Source of the DNA: Candidatus Caccousia avistercoris
GTDB lineage: Bacteria; Bacillota; Clostridia; Oscillospirales; Acutalibacteraceae
NCBI GenBank assembly: GCA_018715025.1
Contig: DVMK01000220.1
Coordinates: 1 to 7,016, forward strand
Length of the DNA stretch: 7,016 nucleotides
Direction: 5' to 3'
Below, one piece after another: positions 1 through 6,460 of this stretch. How positions within the stretch are numbered: position 1 is the stretch's first letter; each line of letters opens with the position of its first letter. The notes under the pieces were generated by a model. It did not search any database, was not told where the DNA came from, and was given only the letters and a program-made list of their open reading frames with translations. The translations under genes and the position numbers were made by a program.

Positions 1-567
1 TTTTCCATTGACGGCATCAGCAAATCTCCCGCCGTGTTCGACTACGACAAGCTGAACTGGTTTAACGGCGAATATATCCGCGCCATGCAGCCGGAGGATT
101 TCATTGCCAGGGCCATGCCCTACATCCGGCAGGCCTTCCCGGAAGGGGAGCGGGACTGGGCGGTGCTGGCCTCCATTTTGCAGCCGCGCCTCACAAAGCT
201 GACCCAAATTCCAGAGCTGCTGGCCTTCTTCCGGGAGCTTCCCCAGTACCCGGCAGACTACTTTGTGAACAAGAAGAGCAAAACCAACCTGGAAAATTCC
301 AAGGAAATGCTGACAGAGGCCATTCGTTCCCTGGAAGGGCTGGAAGCCTGGGACCTGGACAGCCTCCACGCCAACCTGATCGATCTGGCCGGAAGGCTTG
401 GCGTGAAGAACGGCACCCTGCTGTGGCCGGTGCGCATTGCGGCGGCCGGCGTTTTGGTAACGCCCGGCGGCGCTATGGAGATTTTGGCCCTGCTGGGCCG
501 CGAGGAAGCGCTGCGCCGTCTGCGGCTGGGCCTGGAAAAGTTGAATAGAGGAGGAACCCCTGCATGA
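1..567 (+). CDS. gltX: Glutamyl-tRNA synthetase, C-terminal part (5' end outside window)
   Basis: Class I glutamyl-tRNA synthetase, a cytoplasmic enzyme that charges tRNA-Glu with glutamate. The reading frame is open from base 1 and gives 188 residues, roughly the last 40 percent of a protein that usually has 470-500. It opens just after where the KMSKS loop would lie, with the family's ISKSPAVFDYDKLNWFNG block (residues 6-23), whose core is conserved in GluRS. The alpha-helical anticodon-binding domain follows. Near the end comes NGTLLWPVRIAAAG (about residues 131-144) and then VTPGGAMEILALLGREEALRRL, the typical GluRS C-terminus. The HIGH and KMSKS motifs are upstream and cannot be checked. 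A GTG at base 34 is inside the conserved block and is not a real start. The TGA stop overlaps the glnS ATG (ATGA), so the two genes are probably co-transcribed and translationally coupled. Whether this GluRS is discriminating for tRNA-Glu cannot be settled by eye. Confidence 0.95.
   Translation, partial: FSIDGISKSPAVFDYDKLNWFNGEYIRAMQPEDFIARAMPYIRQAFPEGERDWAVLASILQPRLTKLTQIPELLAFFRELPQYPADYFVNKKSKTNLENSKEMLTEAIRSLEGLEAWDLDSLHANLIDLAGRLGVKNGTLLWPVRIAAAGVLVTPGGAMEILALLGREEALRRLRLGLEKLNRGGTPA
547..563 (+). promoter_or_regulatory. Ribosome binding site of glnS inside the gltX tail
   Basis: AGAGGAGGAA at 547-556 contains a perfect AGGAGG core at 549-554. It lies 9 bases before the glnS ATG at 564 and is encoded within the last codons of gltX. 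This fixes the glnS start and suggests coupling to gltX translation. Confidence 0.85.
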
Positions 568-2258
568 GTGAAGAAGTGAAAAAGCCGGAGGACGCTGCGG
601 CGGAATCCAGCAATTTTATCCATGAATTTATCAAAGAGGACATTGCGGAGGGCGGGCGCTTTGCCGGCATGACGGTGCACACCCGTTTCCCGCCTGAGCC
701 TAACGGGTACCTGCATATCGGCCATGCGAAGGCCATCTGCATCGATTTCGGCACGGCGGAAAAGTTTGGCGGCCTGTGCAATCTTCGCATGGACGACACC
801 AACCCTACCAAGGAAGACACCGAGTATGTGGACAATATCAAAAGCGATATTCATTGGCTGGGGTTCGACTGGGGCGACCGGTTCTATTACGCTTCCGATT
901 ATTTCCCCCAGATGTACGAATTCGCCGTACATCTCATTCAAAACGGCGACGCCTATGTGTGCCAGCTCACCCCAGAGCAGATGCGGGAAAACCGGGGCGA
1001 CCTGACTACCCCGGCCACCAGCCCTTACCGGGACCGCCCCATAGAGGAAAGCCTTGACCTGTTTGCCCGCATGAAGGCAGGGGAATTTGAGGACGGCGCC
1101 ATGACCCTGCGGGCGAAAATTGACCTGGCCTCCGGCAATTTCAACATGCGGGATCCTGTCATTTACCGCATCAACCACATGCATCATCACCGTACCGGGG
1201 ACGCCTGGTGCATTTACCCCATGTACGACTACGCCCACCCCATTGAGGATGCGCTGGAGGGGATTACCCATTCCCTCTGCAGCCTGGAGTTTGAGGACCA
1301 CCGCCCCCTGTACGACTGGGTTATTCAGCATATCGACCTGCCCTCCAAGCCGAGACAGATCGAGTTCGCCCGGCTGGGCATCAACAATACGGTCATGAGC
1401 AAGCGGAAGCTGCGCTGCCTGGTGGAGGAAAACTATGTAAGCGGATGGGACGACCCCCGCATGCCTACCCTCTGCGGCCTGCGCCGCCGGGGCTACACCC
1501 CCGCCTCCATTCGGAATTTCTGCGAGCGGGTGGGCGTGGCCAAGGTGAACAGCACCATCGAATACAGCTTTTTAGAGCATTGCCTGCGGGAGGATTTGAA
1601 CGAAACCGCCTGCCGCGCCATGGCGGTGCTGGAGCCTGTCAAGCTTACCATTACCAATTACCCCGAGGGAAAAACAGAAGAGTTTGAGGTGGAAAACAAC
1701 CCGAACCGGCCGCAGGACGGCACCCACAAGGTGGTGTTTTCCCGTCATTTGTGGATCGAGAAATCTGATTTTCTGGAAGAACCCTTCAAAGGCTACTTCC
1801 GTCTGTTCCCCGGCAACGAGGTGCGGCTGAAAACAGCCTATGTGGTGCGCTGCACCGGCTGCCAGAAGGACGAAGAGGGCAACGTGACAGAGGTGTTTGC
1901 CGAGTACGACCCGGAAACAAGGGGCGGCAACACCCCCGACGGCCGCAGGGTGAAGGGGACGATCCATTGGGTAGAGGCCGGGGCGGCTGTGGATGCGGAG
2001 ATTCGGCTGTACGAAAGCCTGTTCACCGTTCCGGACCCGGACGCTTACGACTACCTCCAGGTGCTGAACCCGGATTCCCTGAAGGTGCTTACCGGCTGCA
2101 AGGTAGAGCCTATGCTGCGGGATGCCAAGCCGGAGGAGTCCTTCCAGTTTATGCGGCAGGGCTATTTCTGCGCGGACAACCGTGACAGCTCGCCGGAGCA
2201 TTTGGTGTTCAACCGCTCCGTCTCTTTGAAGGACGGCTTCAAAAAAGGAAAAAAGTAA
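564..2258 (+). CDS. glnS: Glutaminyl-tRNA synthetase
   Basis: Class I aminoacyl-tRNA synthetase that directly charges tRNA-Gln with glutamine in the cytoplasm. The 564 residues match the usual bacterial GlnRS length of about 550-570. After a charged N-terminal extension of about 25 residues comes the Rossmann catalytic fold. It has PPEPNG at 43-48, the HIGH signature YLHIGHAKA at 49-57, and MDDTNPTKED at 76-85. The KMSKS-type loop is VMSKRKL at 277-283, the form typical of GlnRS rather than GluRS. GWDDPRMPTLCGLRRRGYTP (294-313) is another strongly GlnRS-like block. The two beta-barrel anticodon-binding domains fill about 350-545, and a lysine-rich tail closes the protein. The ATG start is supported by AGGAGG 9 bases upstream and overlaps the gltX stop by 4 bases. 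The gene ends 11 bases before a strong terminator. Many Firmicutes lack GlnRS and make Gln-tRNA by GatCAB transamidation, so its presence is informative. I see no truncation or frameshift. Confidence 0.97.
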   Translation: MSEEVKKPEDAAAESSNFIHEFIKEDIAEGGRFAGMTVHTRFPPEPNGYLHIGHAKAICIDFGTAEKFGGLCNLRMDDTNPTKEDTEYVDNIKSDIHWLGFDWGDRFYYASDYFPQMYEFAVHLIQNGDAYVCQLTPEQMRENRGDLTTPATSPYRDRPIEESLDLFARMKAGEFEDGAMTLRAKIDLASGNFNMRDPVIYRINHMHHHRTGDAWCIYPMYDYAHPIEDALEGITHSLCSLEFEDHRPLYDWVIQHIDLPSKPRQIEFARLGINNTVMSKRKLRCLVEENYVSGWDDPRMPTLCGLRRRGYTPASIRNFCERVGVAKVNSTIEYSFLEHCLREDLNETACRAMAVLEPVKLTITNYPEGKTEEFEVENNPNRPQDGTHKVVFSRHLWIEKSDFLEEPFKGYFRLFPGNEVRLKTAYVVRCTGCQKDEEGNVTEVFAEYDPETRGGNTPDGRRVKGTIHWVEAGAAVDAEIRLYESLFTVPDPDAYDYLQVLNPDSLKVLTGCKVEPMLRDAKPEESFQFMRQGYFCADNRDSSPEHLVFNRSVSLKDGFKKGKK

Positions 2259-2269
2259 AAGCTTATGAG

Positions 2270-2313
2270 AAAAAGCACTGGGAAGCCTTCGCCCGGCATT
2301 CCCAGTGCTTTTT
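2270..2313. terminator. Bidirectional intrinsic terminator between glnS and birA
   Basis: A perfect 15-bp inverted repeat pairs 2270-2284 (AAAAAGCACTGGGAA) with 2299-2313 (TTCCCAGTGCTTTTT) around a 14-base loop. The loop can add three pairs (GCC 2285-2287 with GGC 2295-2297, A2298 bulged). The flanking A and T runs give a U-tract in both directions. It starts 11 bases after the glnS stop and lies 6 bases beyond the birA stop on the other strand, so it should end both convergent transcripts. Confidence 0.93.
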
Positions 2314-2319
2314 GCTTGC

Positions 2320-3306
2320 TCACTGCCCGTAAAAGCCCTGCACCACCACCTCGCCTGAGGTGACAACGGCTGTTTCCCCGTTTTCCAGCTCTGCCACAAG
2401 CCCGCCGTCTTTCTCAACGGCCACGGCCGTGCCATGCACCTCGCTTCCGTTTCGGAAAAAGCGGATGCGGCGGCCAAGGGAAACGCACAGGGAGCTGTAT
2501 TCCTCCAGCGGGAAAGAGGAAACGCCGTACTCCCGGTACAGAAGCTCAAACTCTTCCAAAATCCTTTGCAGCAGGGGAACGCGGCGCACCGGGCGCCCTG
2601 CCCCGGCTTCCAGAGAAACCGCCTTTTCCTGCAGCTCTGCAGGGAAAGCGCCCTTCTTCACATTAATGCCGATTCCTACCACCACATAATGGATTTGATC
2701 CATTTCTGCAGACATTTCCGTCAGGATGCCGCATACCTTTTTTGTCCCCAACACCACATCGTTGGGCCATTTGATGCTGGCCTGGCAGCCCGTTTCCCGG
2801 CGGATGGCCCGGCACACGGCAAGCCCCGCCAGCAGGGTAATGCCTGCCGTCTGGCTTGGCAGCGCCTTGGGGCGCAGCAGCAGGGAAAACCACAGCCCGC
2901 TGCCGGCCGCCGAATCCCAGCGCCTGCCCAGCCTCCCCTTGCCGCCGGTTTGCTGCTCTGCCACAAAGACGCTTCCGTGGGGCGCGTCCTGTTCCGCCCG
3001 GCGCTTCGCCTCTTCGTTGGTGGAATCCACCGTTTCCATGGCGAACACCCGGCAGCCAAATTCCCCGGCAGAGAGCCCGGCCTGGATTTCCTCCTGCGTC
3101 AGCAGGTCCGGCGTTTCCCGCAGGCGGTAGCCCCGGCGGGTCAGCGAGTCGATGACATAGCCCTCTGCCCGAAGAAGCTCCACCTGCTTCCAAACCGCGG
3201 CCCGGGTAATTCCCAGCTTTTCGCTGACCGCTTCCCCCGAAACGTAGCCGTCTGTTTCCCGAAGAAGTTGCAGCAGATCTTTTTTTGTCGGCATAATACG
3301 ATCCAT
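2320..3306 (-). CDS. birA: Bifunctional biotin-[acetyl-CoA-carboxylase] ligase / biotin operon repressor
   Basis: Makes biotinyl-AMP and transfers biotin to the lysine of biotin-carrier domains such as acetyl-CoA carboxylase BCCP. With its N-terminal DNA-binding domain it probably also represses biotin genes. Of 328 residues, about 5-62 form a winged helix, with the helix-turn-helix around VSEKLGITRAAVWKQVELLR (27-46). The catalytic domain covers about 80-265. It contains DSTNEEA (94-100), the biotinyl-AMP loop GGKGRLGRRW (121-130), KWPNDVV (179-185) and KVCGILTE (190-197). VVVGIGINV (208-216) is also typical. The small SH3-like C-terminal domain is about 270-328. The length fits group II (DNA-binding) BirA. 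Two starts are possible. The one given, at 3306, has AAAGGA 5 bases before it. An ATG at 3294 would remove MDRI and has AAGGA about 11 bases upstream. The gene is transcribed alone, away from the DUF951-prfA genes and towards glnS. No biotin biosynthesis or carboxylase gene is in view. Confidence 0.95.
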   Translation of the reverse strand: MDRIMPTKKDLLQLLRETDGYVSGEAVSEKLGITRAAVWKQVELLRAEGYVIDSLTRRGYRLRETPDLLTQEEIQAGLSAGEFGCRVFAMETVDSTNEEAKRRAEQDAPHGSVFVAEQQTGGKGRLGRRWDSAAGSGLWFSLLLRPKALPSQTAGITLLAGLAVCRAIRRETGCQASIKWPNDVVLGTKKVCGILTEMSAEMDQIHYVVVGIGINVKKGAFPAELQEKAVSLEAGAGRPVRRVPLLQRILEEFELLYREYGVSSFPLEEYSSLCVSLGRRIRFFRNGSEVHGTAVAVEKDGGLVAELENGETAVVTSGEVVVQGFYGQ

Positions 3307-3329
3307 CCTTTTCCTTTACTCTGTGATCC

Positions 3330-3358
3330 ATTATAATGAATGAGAAAGGTCCCGGCAA
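3330..3358 (-). promoter_or_regulatory. Predicted sigma-A promoter of birA
   Basis: On the minus strand a perfect -10 TATAAT (3330-3335) lies 17 bases from a -35 TTGCCG (3353-3358, four of six consensus bases). The -10 is 24 bases ahead of the birA ATG, so the leader would be short, about 17 bases. I found no TTAACC-type inverted repeat of the kind BirA binds, so autoregulation is not supported. Confidence 0.7.
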
Positions 3359-3373
3359 GCAAAATAAAAAATA

Positions 3374-3403
3374 TTGTCTGCCGCCCCCTTTTCATGCTAT
3401 ACT
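3374..3403 (+). promoter_or_regulatory. Predicted sigma-A promoter of the DUF951-prfA operon (extended -10)
   Basis: The -35 is TTGTCT (3374-3379) and the -10 is TATACT (3398-3403, five of six consensus bases), separated by 18 bases. TG at 3395-3396 creates an extended -10 (TGC TATACT). Transcription should start near 3410, giving a leader of about 70 bases. It is back to back with the birA promoter, with a 15-base gap between the -35 boxes. Confidence 0.7.
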
Positions 3404-3412
3404 ATATGGTGC

Positions 3413-3436
3413 CCTCACGGCCGGAGGCCTGTGGGG
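3413..3436 (+). other. GC-rich hairpin at the 5' end of the DUF951 leader
   Basis: CCTCACGGCC (3413-3422, read as C C T C A C G G C C) pairs with GGCC-T-GTGGGG (3426-3436) around a GGA loop, with T3430 bulged and one G-T pair, giving 10 pairs. It begins only a few bases after the predicted transcription start. A short T5 run sits at 3443-3447, but 6 bases separate it from the stem, so a terminator or attenuator is doubtful. A stabilising 5' stem is an alternative. Function unknown. Confidence 0.4.
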
Positions 3437-3463
3437 AAGGAATTTTTGCCATTCATTTCCCTG

Positions 3464-3472
3464 AAAGGAAGG
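3464..3472 (+). promoter_or_regulatory. Ribosome binding site of the DUF951 gene
   Basis: AAAGGAAGG lies 9 bases before the ATG at 3482. It selects this start over earlier in-frame non-ATG codons that would fall in the promoter and leader. Confidence 0.75.
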
Positions 3473-3481
3473 CGAACACAC

Positions 3482-3679
3482 ATGGACGTGCGACCGGGAG
3501 ATATTTTGATGATGAAAAAGCCTCATCCCTGCGGCTCCAAAACCTTTTTGGTGCTCCGCTCCGGTATGGACTTTAAGATCCGCTGTACCTCCTGCGGCCA
3601 TGAAATTATGCTTCCCCGCCTGAAATGCGAAAAGAATATCAAAAAAATCATTCGCGAGGAAGGCGAAAAGGGGCAGTAG
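3482..3679 (+). CDS. DUF951 family small protein, probable zinc-ribbon
   Basis: A 65-residue protein matching the DUF951 family (B. subtilis YyzM type), which is found mainly in Firmicutes and has no established function. The hallmarks are present: GDILMMKKPHPCGS (6-19), then FKIRCTSCGHEIMLPR (31-46). The end is lysine-rich and charged. Cysteines 17, 35 and 38, together with His15 or His40, could hold a metal ion, and the CxxC plus HPCG arrangement looks like a small zinc ribbon. Cys49 is an additional cysteine whose conservation I do not know. There is no signal peptide or membrane segment, so it should be cytoplasmic. The start is set by AAAGGAAGG 9 bases upstream. It is the first gene after a good promoter, and prfA follows after 49 bases without a terminator, so it probably leads a translation-related operon. 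A nucleic-acid or ribosome-linked role is only a guess from this context and its basic character. Confidence 0.88.
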   Translation: MDVRPGDILMMKKPHPCGSKTFLVLRSGMDFKIRCTSCGHEIMLPRLKCEKNIKKIIREEGEKGQ

Positions 3680-3728
3680 CTGTTTCCCTTTCATCCCGAG
3701 AGAATCCATGGAAGAGAGGTAAACGGCA

Positions 3729-4811
3729 ATGTTTGAGAATTTGGAAGTATTTCAAAACCGGTATGAGGAGCTGAACCGGAAGCTGGCGGATCCCTCCGTT
3801 CTGTCAGACCCGAAGCAGTACGCCGCGCTGATGAAGGAACACAAGGAGATTTCTCCGATTGTGGAAAAATATGAGGAGCTGCGCCGCGCGCAGAAGGAAC
3901 GGGAGGACGCCAAAGAGCTGATGAACGCCCCCGGACTGGAGAAGGAACTGCGGGAATTGGCCGCGGAAGAGTACGAAAAGGCGGGAAGGGACGCGGAGCG
4001 GTATGGAGACGAGCTGAAGCTTCTGCTGCTTCCCAAGGATCCCAACGATGAAAAAAACGTCATTATGGAAATCCGCGGCGGGGCGGGCGGCGAGGAGGCG
4101 GCGCTGTTTTCCGCCGTGCTGTTCCGCATGTACTCCATGTACGCCCAGCAGCGCGGCTGGAGCATAGAGCTTCTGAATGTGAACGAAACCGAGCTGGGCG
4201 GGTACAAGGAGATCAGCTTTTCCATAGCCGGCGAGGGGGCCTACTCCCGGCTGAAGTACGAAAGCGGCGTCCACCGGGTGCAGCGCGTGCCGGAAACAGA
4301 GACCCAGGGCCGCGTTCACACCTCTACCGCCACGGTGGCGGTGCTGCCCGAGGTGGACGAGGTGGAGGTGGAGATTGACCCCAAAGATTTGAAGATCGAC
4401 ACCTTCCGCTCCAGCGGGGCGGGGGGCCAGCACATCAACAAAACCTCCTCCGCCATCCGCATTACCCACCTGCCCACCGGCATGGTGGTGGAATGCCAGG
4501 ACGAGCGAAGCCAGTACAAGAACAAGGACAAGGCCATGCGCGTCCTCCGTTCCCGCCTGTACGAGAAGGAGCAGGCCGCCCGGGATGCCGAGGTGGCGGA
4601 CCGCCGCCGTTCCCAGGTGGGGACAGGCGACCGCTCCGAGCGGATCCGCACCTACAATTACCCGCAGGGAAGGGTGACGGACCACCGGATTGGCCTTACC
4701 CTTTACCGGCTGGAGGATTTCCTGAACGGAAACATGGATGAGGTGATCGACGCGCTTATCGCCCGCGACCGGGCGGAGCAGCTGCAGGAGGCTGTCGAGC
4801 ACGCCTCCTGA
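3729..4811 (+). CDS. prfA: Peptide chain release factor 1
   Basis: Class I release factor that reads UAA and UAG in the ribosomal A site and triggers peptide release. The 360 residues are the standard RF1 length. An alpha-helical, highly charged N-terminal domain (about 1-100) is followed by IRGGAGGEEAALF (115-127). The stop-codon recognition region carries the P-x-T tripeptide as PET at 188-190 (E. coli RF1 has PAT), within RVQRVPETETQGRVHTS. This marks RF1 rather than RF2, which has SPF. The peptidyl-transferase motif GGQ is at 232-234, in RSSGAGGQHINKTSSAIRI, so Gln234 would be the residue methylated by PrmC. No prmC gene adjoins it here, although prmC is a common neighbour of prfA. The start has GAGAGG 9 bases upstream. 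The gene follows DUF951 by 49 bases and precedes the Sua5 gene by 31 bases, consistent with one transcript. It lacks the RF2-type internal frameshift. Confidence 0.97.
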   Translation: MFENLEVFQNRYEELNRKLADPSVLSDPKQYAALMKEHKEISPIVEKYEELRRAQKEREDAKELMNAPGLEKELRELAAEEYEKAGRDAERYGDELKLLLLPKDPNDEKNVIMEIRGGAGGEEAALFSAVLFRMYSMYAQQRGWSIELLNVNETELGGYKEISFSIAGEGAYSRLKYESGVHRVQRVPETETQGRVHTSTATVAVLPEVDEVEVEIDPKDLKIDTFRSSGAGGQHINKTSSAIRITHLPTGMVVECQDERSQYKNKDKAMRVLRSRLYEKEQAARDAEVADRRRSQVGTGDRSERIRTYNYPQGRVTDHRIGLTLYRLEDFLNGNMDEVIDALIARDRAEQLQEAVEHAS

Positions 4812-4842
4812 TATCCCTGGAAAACTGGAAAAGAGGAACAGT

Positions 4843-5865
4843 ATGAAGCATACGATTCTATATGACGCCTCAAAGCAGGAGGATGTGGCAAAGGCCGCCC
4901 GCCTGCTGCAGGAAGGCGGCCTGGTGGGAATCCCCACTGAAACGGTGTACGGGCTGGCGGCGGACGCCCTGAACGAGGAAGCCTGCCGCGGGATTTTTCA
5001 GGCAAAGGGGCGGCCTGCCGACAATCCTCTGATTGTTCATATCTGCGACATAAAACAGTTATATACTCTGGTGCGTGAGGTGCCGGAAACCGCCCTGCGT
5101 TTGGCAGAGCAGTTCTGGCCGGGCCCGCTCACCATCATTCTGCCCAAGGCCCCCTGTATCCCCGACGCGGTAAGCGCCGGGCTGGATACGGTGGCGGTGC
5201 GGTTCCCGTCCCACCCTGCGGCACAGGCAATCATCCGGGAAAGCGGGCTGCCGCTGGCGGCCCCCTCCGCCAACCTTTCCGGCCACCCAAGCCCCACCAC
5301 GGCCGCCCATGTTATGCACGACCTGGGCGGGAAAATTGACGCGGTGCTGGACGGCGGCCCCTGCTCGGTTGGGCTGGAGTCCACCGTGATCACCCTGGCG
5401 GCGGATCCGCCCCGGCTTCTTCGCCCCGGCGGGGTTACGCTGGAACAGCTCCGCGCTGTTTTGGGAGAGGTGATTCTGGATCCGGCGGTGATGAACCCGC
5501 TGGCAGAGGGGGCGGCTGCCGCTTCCCCCGGCATGAAATATAAGCACTACGCCCCCAGGGCCAACGTGATTTTGCTGGAGGGGGGCCGCGAGGCTTTCCT
5601 CCGCTATGTGAACAGCCACCGGCAGAACGCCGGCGCGTTGTGCTACGCGGGGGATGAGGCAGAGCTTCAGGTGCCCGCCGTCTGCTGCGGCGGCGAGGGG
5701 GATTCTGCCTCGCAGGCTCACGAGCTGTTCGACGCCCTTCGCCGTTTGGACGGCCTGGGCGTTTCCACGGTTTACGCGCGCTGCCCCGGCACCTCCGGCG
5801 TTGGGCTGGCCGTGTACAACCGATTGATCCGCGCTGCGGGATTCGAGGTGCTGAAACTTGAGTAA
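4843..5865 (+). CDS. ywlC: L-threonylcarbamoyladenylate synthase, long Sua5/YwlC form
   Basis: Makes threonylcarbamoyl-AMP from threonine, bicarbonate and ATP. This is the first step of t6A formation at position 37 of tRNAs that read ANN codons, and TsaD/TsaB/TsaE complete it. Of 340 residues, about 12-205 are the YrdC-like catalytic domain. It contains GGLVGIPTETVYGLAADA (25-42), the KGRP motif (55-58) followed by ADNPLIVH (59-66), WPGPLTIIL (92-100), LAAPSANLSG (138-147) and GLESTVI (177-183). A linker SPGMKYKHYAP (228-238) leads to the Sua5 C-terminal domain (about 240-337), which is absent from short TsaC/YrdC proteins. The length fits the two-domain family. The ATG is preceded by AAGAGGA with about 5-6 bases of spacing. 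The gene lies 31 bases after prfA and its stop overlaps coaE by 8 bases. prfA next to ywlC is a familiar arrangement in Firmicutes, although prmC usually lies close by too. Confidence 0.95.
   Translation: MKHTILYDASKQEDVAKAARLLQEGGLVGIPTETVYGLAADALNEEACRGIFQAKGRPADNPLIVHICDIKQLYTLVREVPETALRLAEQFWPGPLTIILPKAPCIPDAVSAGLDTVAVRFPSHPAAQAIIRESGLPLAAPSANLSGHPSPTTAAHVMHDLGGKIDAVLDGGPCSVGLESTVITLAADPPRLLRPGGVTLEQLRAVLGEVILDPAVMNPLAEGAAAASPGMKYKHYAPRANVILLEGGREAFLRYVNSHRQNAGALCYAGDEAELQVPAVCCGGEGDSASQAHELFDALRRLDGLGVSTVYARCPGTSGVGLAVYNRLIRAAGFEVLKLE
5845..5857 (+). promoter_or_regulatory. Ribosome binding site of coaE supporting a TTG start
   Basis: GAGGTG (5845-5850) lies inside the end of the Sua5 gene. 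Its GAGG core is 9 bases before the TTG at 5858. No ATG or GTG occurs in the coaE frame between here and the P-loop, so TTG is the only sensible start. Confidence 0.7.
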
Positions 5866-6460
5866 GGGCGTAGTAATCGGGCTGACCGGCCCTACCGGCG
5901 CAGGAAAATCCACCGCGGGGGAGGCGTTTGCCCGCCTGGGGGCAAAGGTGATTGACTGCGACGGCTTGGGAAATGAAATTTTGGAAACCTCCTCCTGCAA
6001 GGAAGAACTGACGGCGGCTTTTGGGGCGTCGATTCTGGGGCGCGATGGGACCGTCAGCCGGCCGGCCCTGGCCCAGGCGGCGTTTTCTTCCCCGGAAGGC
6101 GCAAAAAAGCTGAATGAAATTACCCACCCTGCCATTTTGGCCCGCATGGAAAGCCAGATCCGCGCTTTCCTGCAGGAGGGGGCTCCCGCCGTGGTGGTGG
6201 ATGCGGCCCTGCTGTTTGAAAGCGGCGCCGACCAGGCCTGCCAGGCGACGGTTTCCGTCACAGCCGCCCCGGAGATCCGGCTGGCGCGTATTATGCGCCG
6301 GGACGCCATCTCAGAGGAAGAGGCCAGGGCGCGTATGAGGGCCCAGAAGGATGCAGAATACTATGAGTCCCGTTCTGACTATTGCCTGGACGGCGGCGGC
6401 TCCCCGGAAGATCTGGCGGCCGCTGTGGAACAGCTTTACCACAAGATACTGGAGAGATAA
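5858..6460 (+). CDS. coaE: Dephospho-CoA kinase
   Basis: Phosphorylates the 3'-hydroxyl of dephospho-CoA with ATP, the last step of coenzyme A synthesis, in the cytoplasm. The 200 residues are the normal length. The P-loop GLTGPTGAGKST (8-19) is at the expected N-terminal site. VIDCD (31-35) supplies Asp33, the likely catalytic base of the DxD motif. GRDGTVSRPALAQAAFSSPE (61-80), THPAI (89-93) and VVDAALLFESG (113-123) follow. The lid-type arginines lie in RLARIMRRD (141-149), and the close is RMRAQ (159-163) and SDYCLDGGGS (173-182). Several residues differ from the common consensus: Asn39 where DADxxAR has Arg, Ala116-Ala117 where PLLFE has Pro before the leucines, and Gly in place of Asn in the IDNxG motif. 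The P-loop is PTGAG rather than GIGSG. It starts with TTG, overlaps the Sua5 gene by 8 bases and abuts the next gene directly, so it is co-translated with both. I consider it functional but lineage-divergent. Confidence 0.93.
   Translation: MSKGVVIGLTGPTGAGKSTAGEAFARLGAKVIDCDGLGNEILETSSCKEELTAAFGASILGRDGTVSRPALAQAAFSSPEGAKKLNEITHPAILARMESQIRAFLQEGAPAVVVDAALLFESGADQACQATVSVTAAPEIRLARIMRRDAISEEEARARMRAQKDAEYYESRSDYCLDGGGSPEDLAAAVEQLYHKILER

Noticed and set aside
258..1331. Long minus-strand open frame of 357 codons across gltX and glnS
   Set aside because: It lies wholly antisense to two strongly recognised synthetase genes, has no family-like motifs and is expected by chance in GC-biased coding DNA.
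3141..3395. Minus-strand small open frame starting with a hydrophobic stretch (MKRGRQTIFFILLAG)
   Set aside because: It overlaps the birA promoter and the birA start in another frame, and has no convincing ribosome site. The hydrophobic start comes from AT-rich promoter DNA.
3374..3481. N-terminal extension of the DUF951 gene to an upstream non-ATG codon
   Set aside because: The extra residues would come from the -35/-10 region and leader hairpin and are foreign to the family. The ATG at 3482 has a proper ribosome site and gives the usual length.
3307..3481. T-box or riboswitch in the leader region
   Set aside because: The leader is only about 70 bases and lacks a T-box sequence or a specifier stem. 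Only a single simple hairpin is visible.
3804..4937. Minus-strand open frame of 377 codons over prfA
   Set aside because: It is antisense to an intact RF1 with all motifs. The translation is low-complexity, His/Val/Leu-rich, and has no recognisable domain.
5059..6309. Minus-strand open frame of 416 codons over the Sua5 and coaE genes
   Set aside because: It is the antisense shadow of two recognised genes and spans their junction. No domain or ribosome site supports it.
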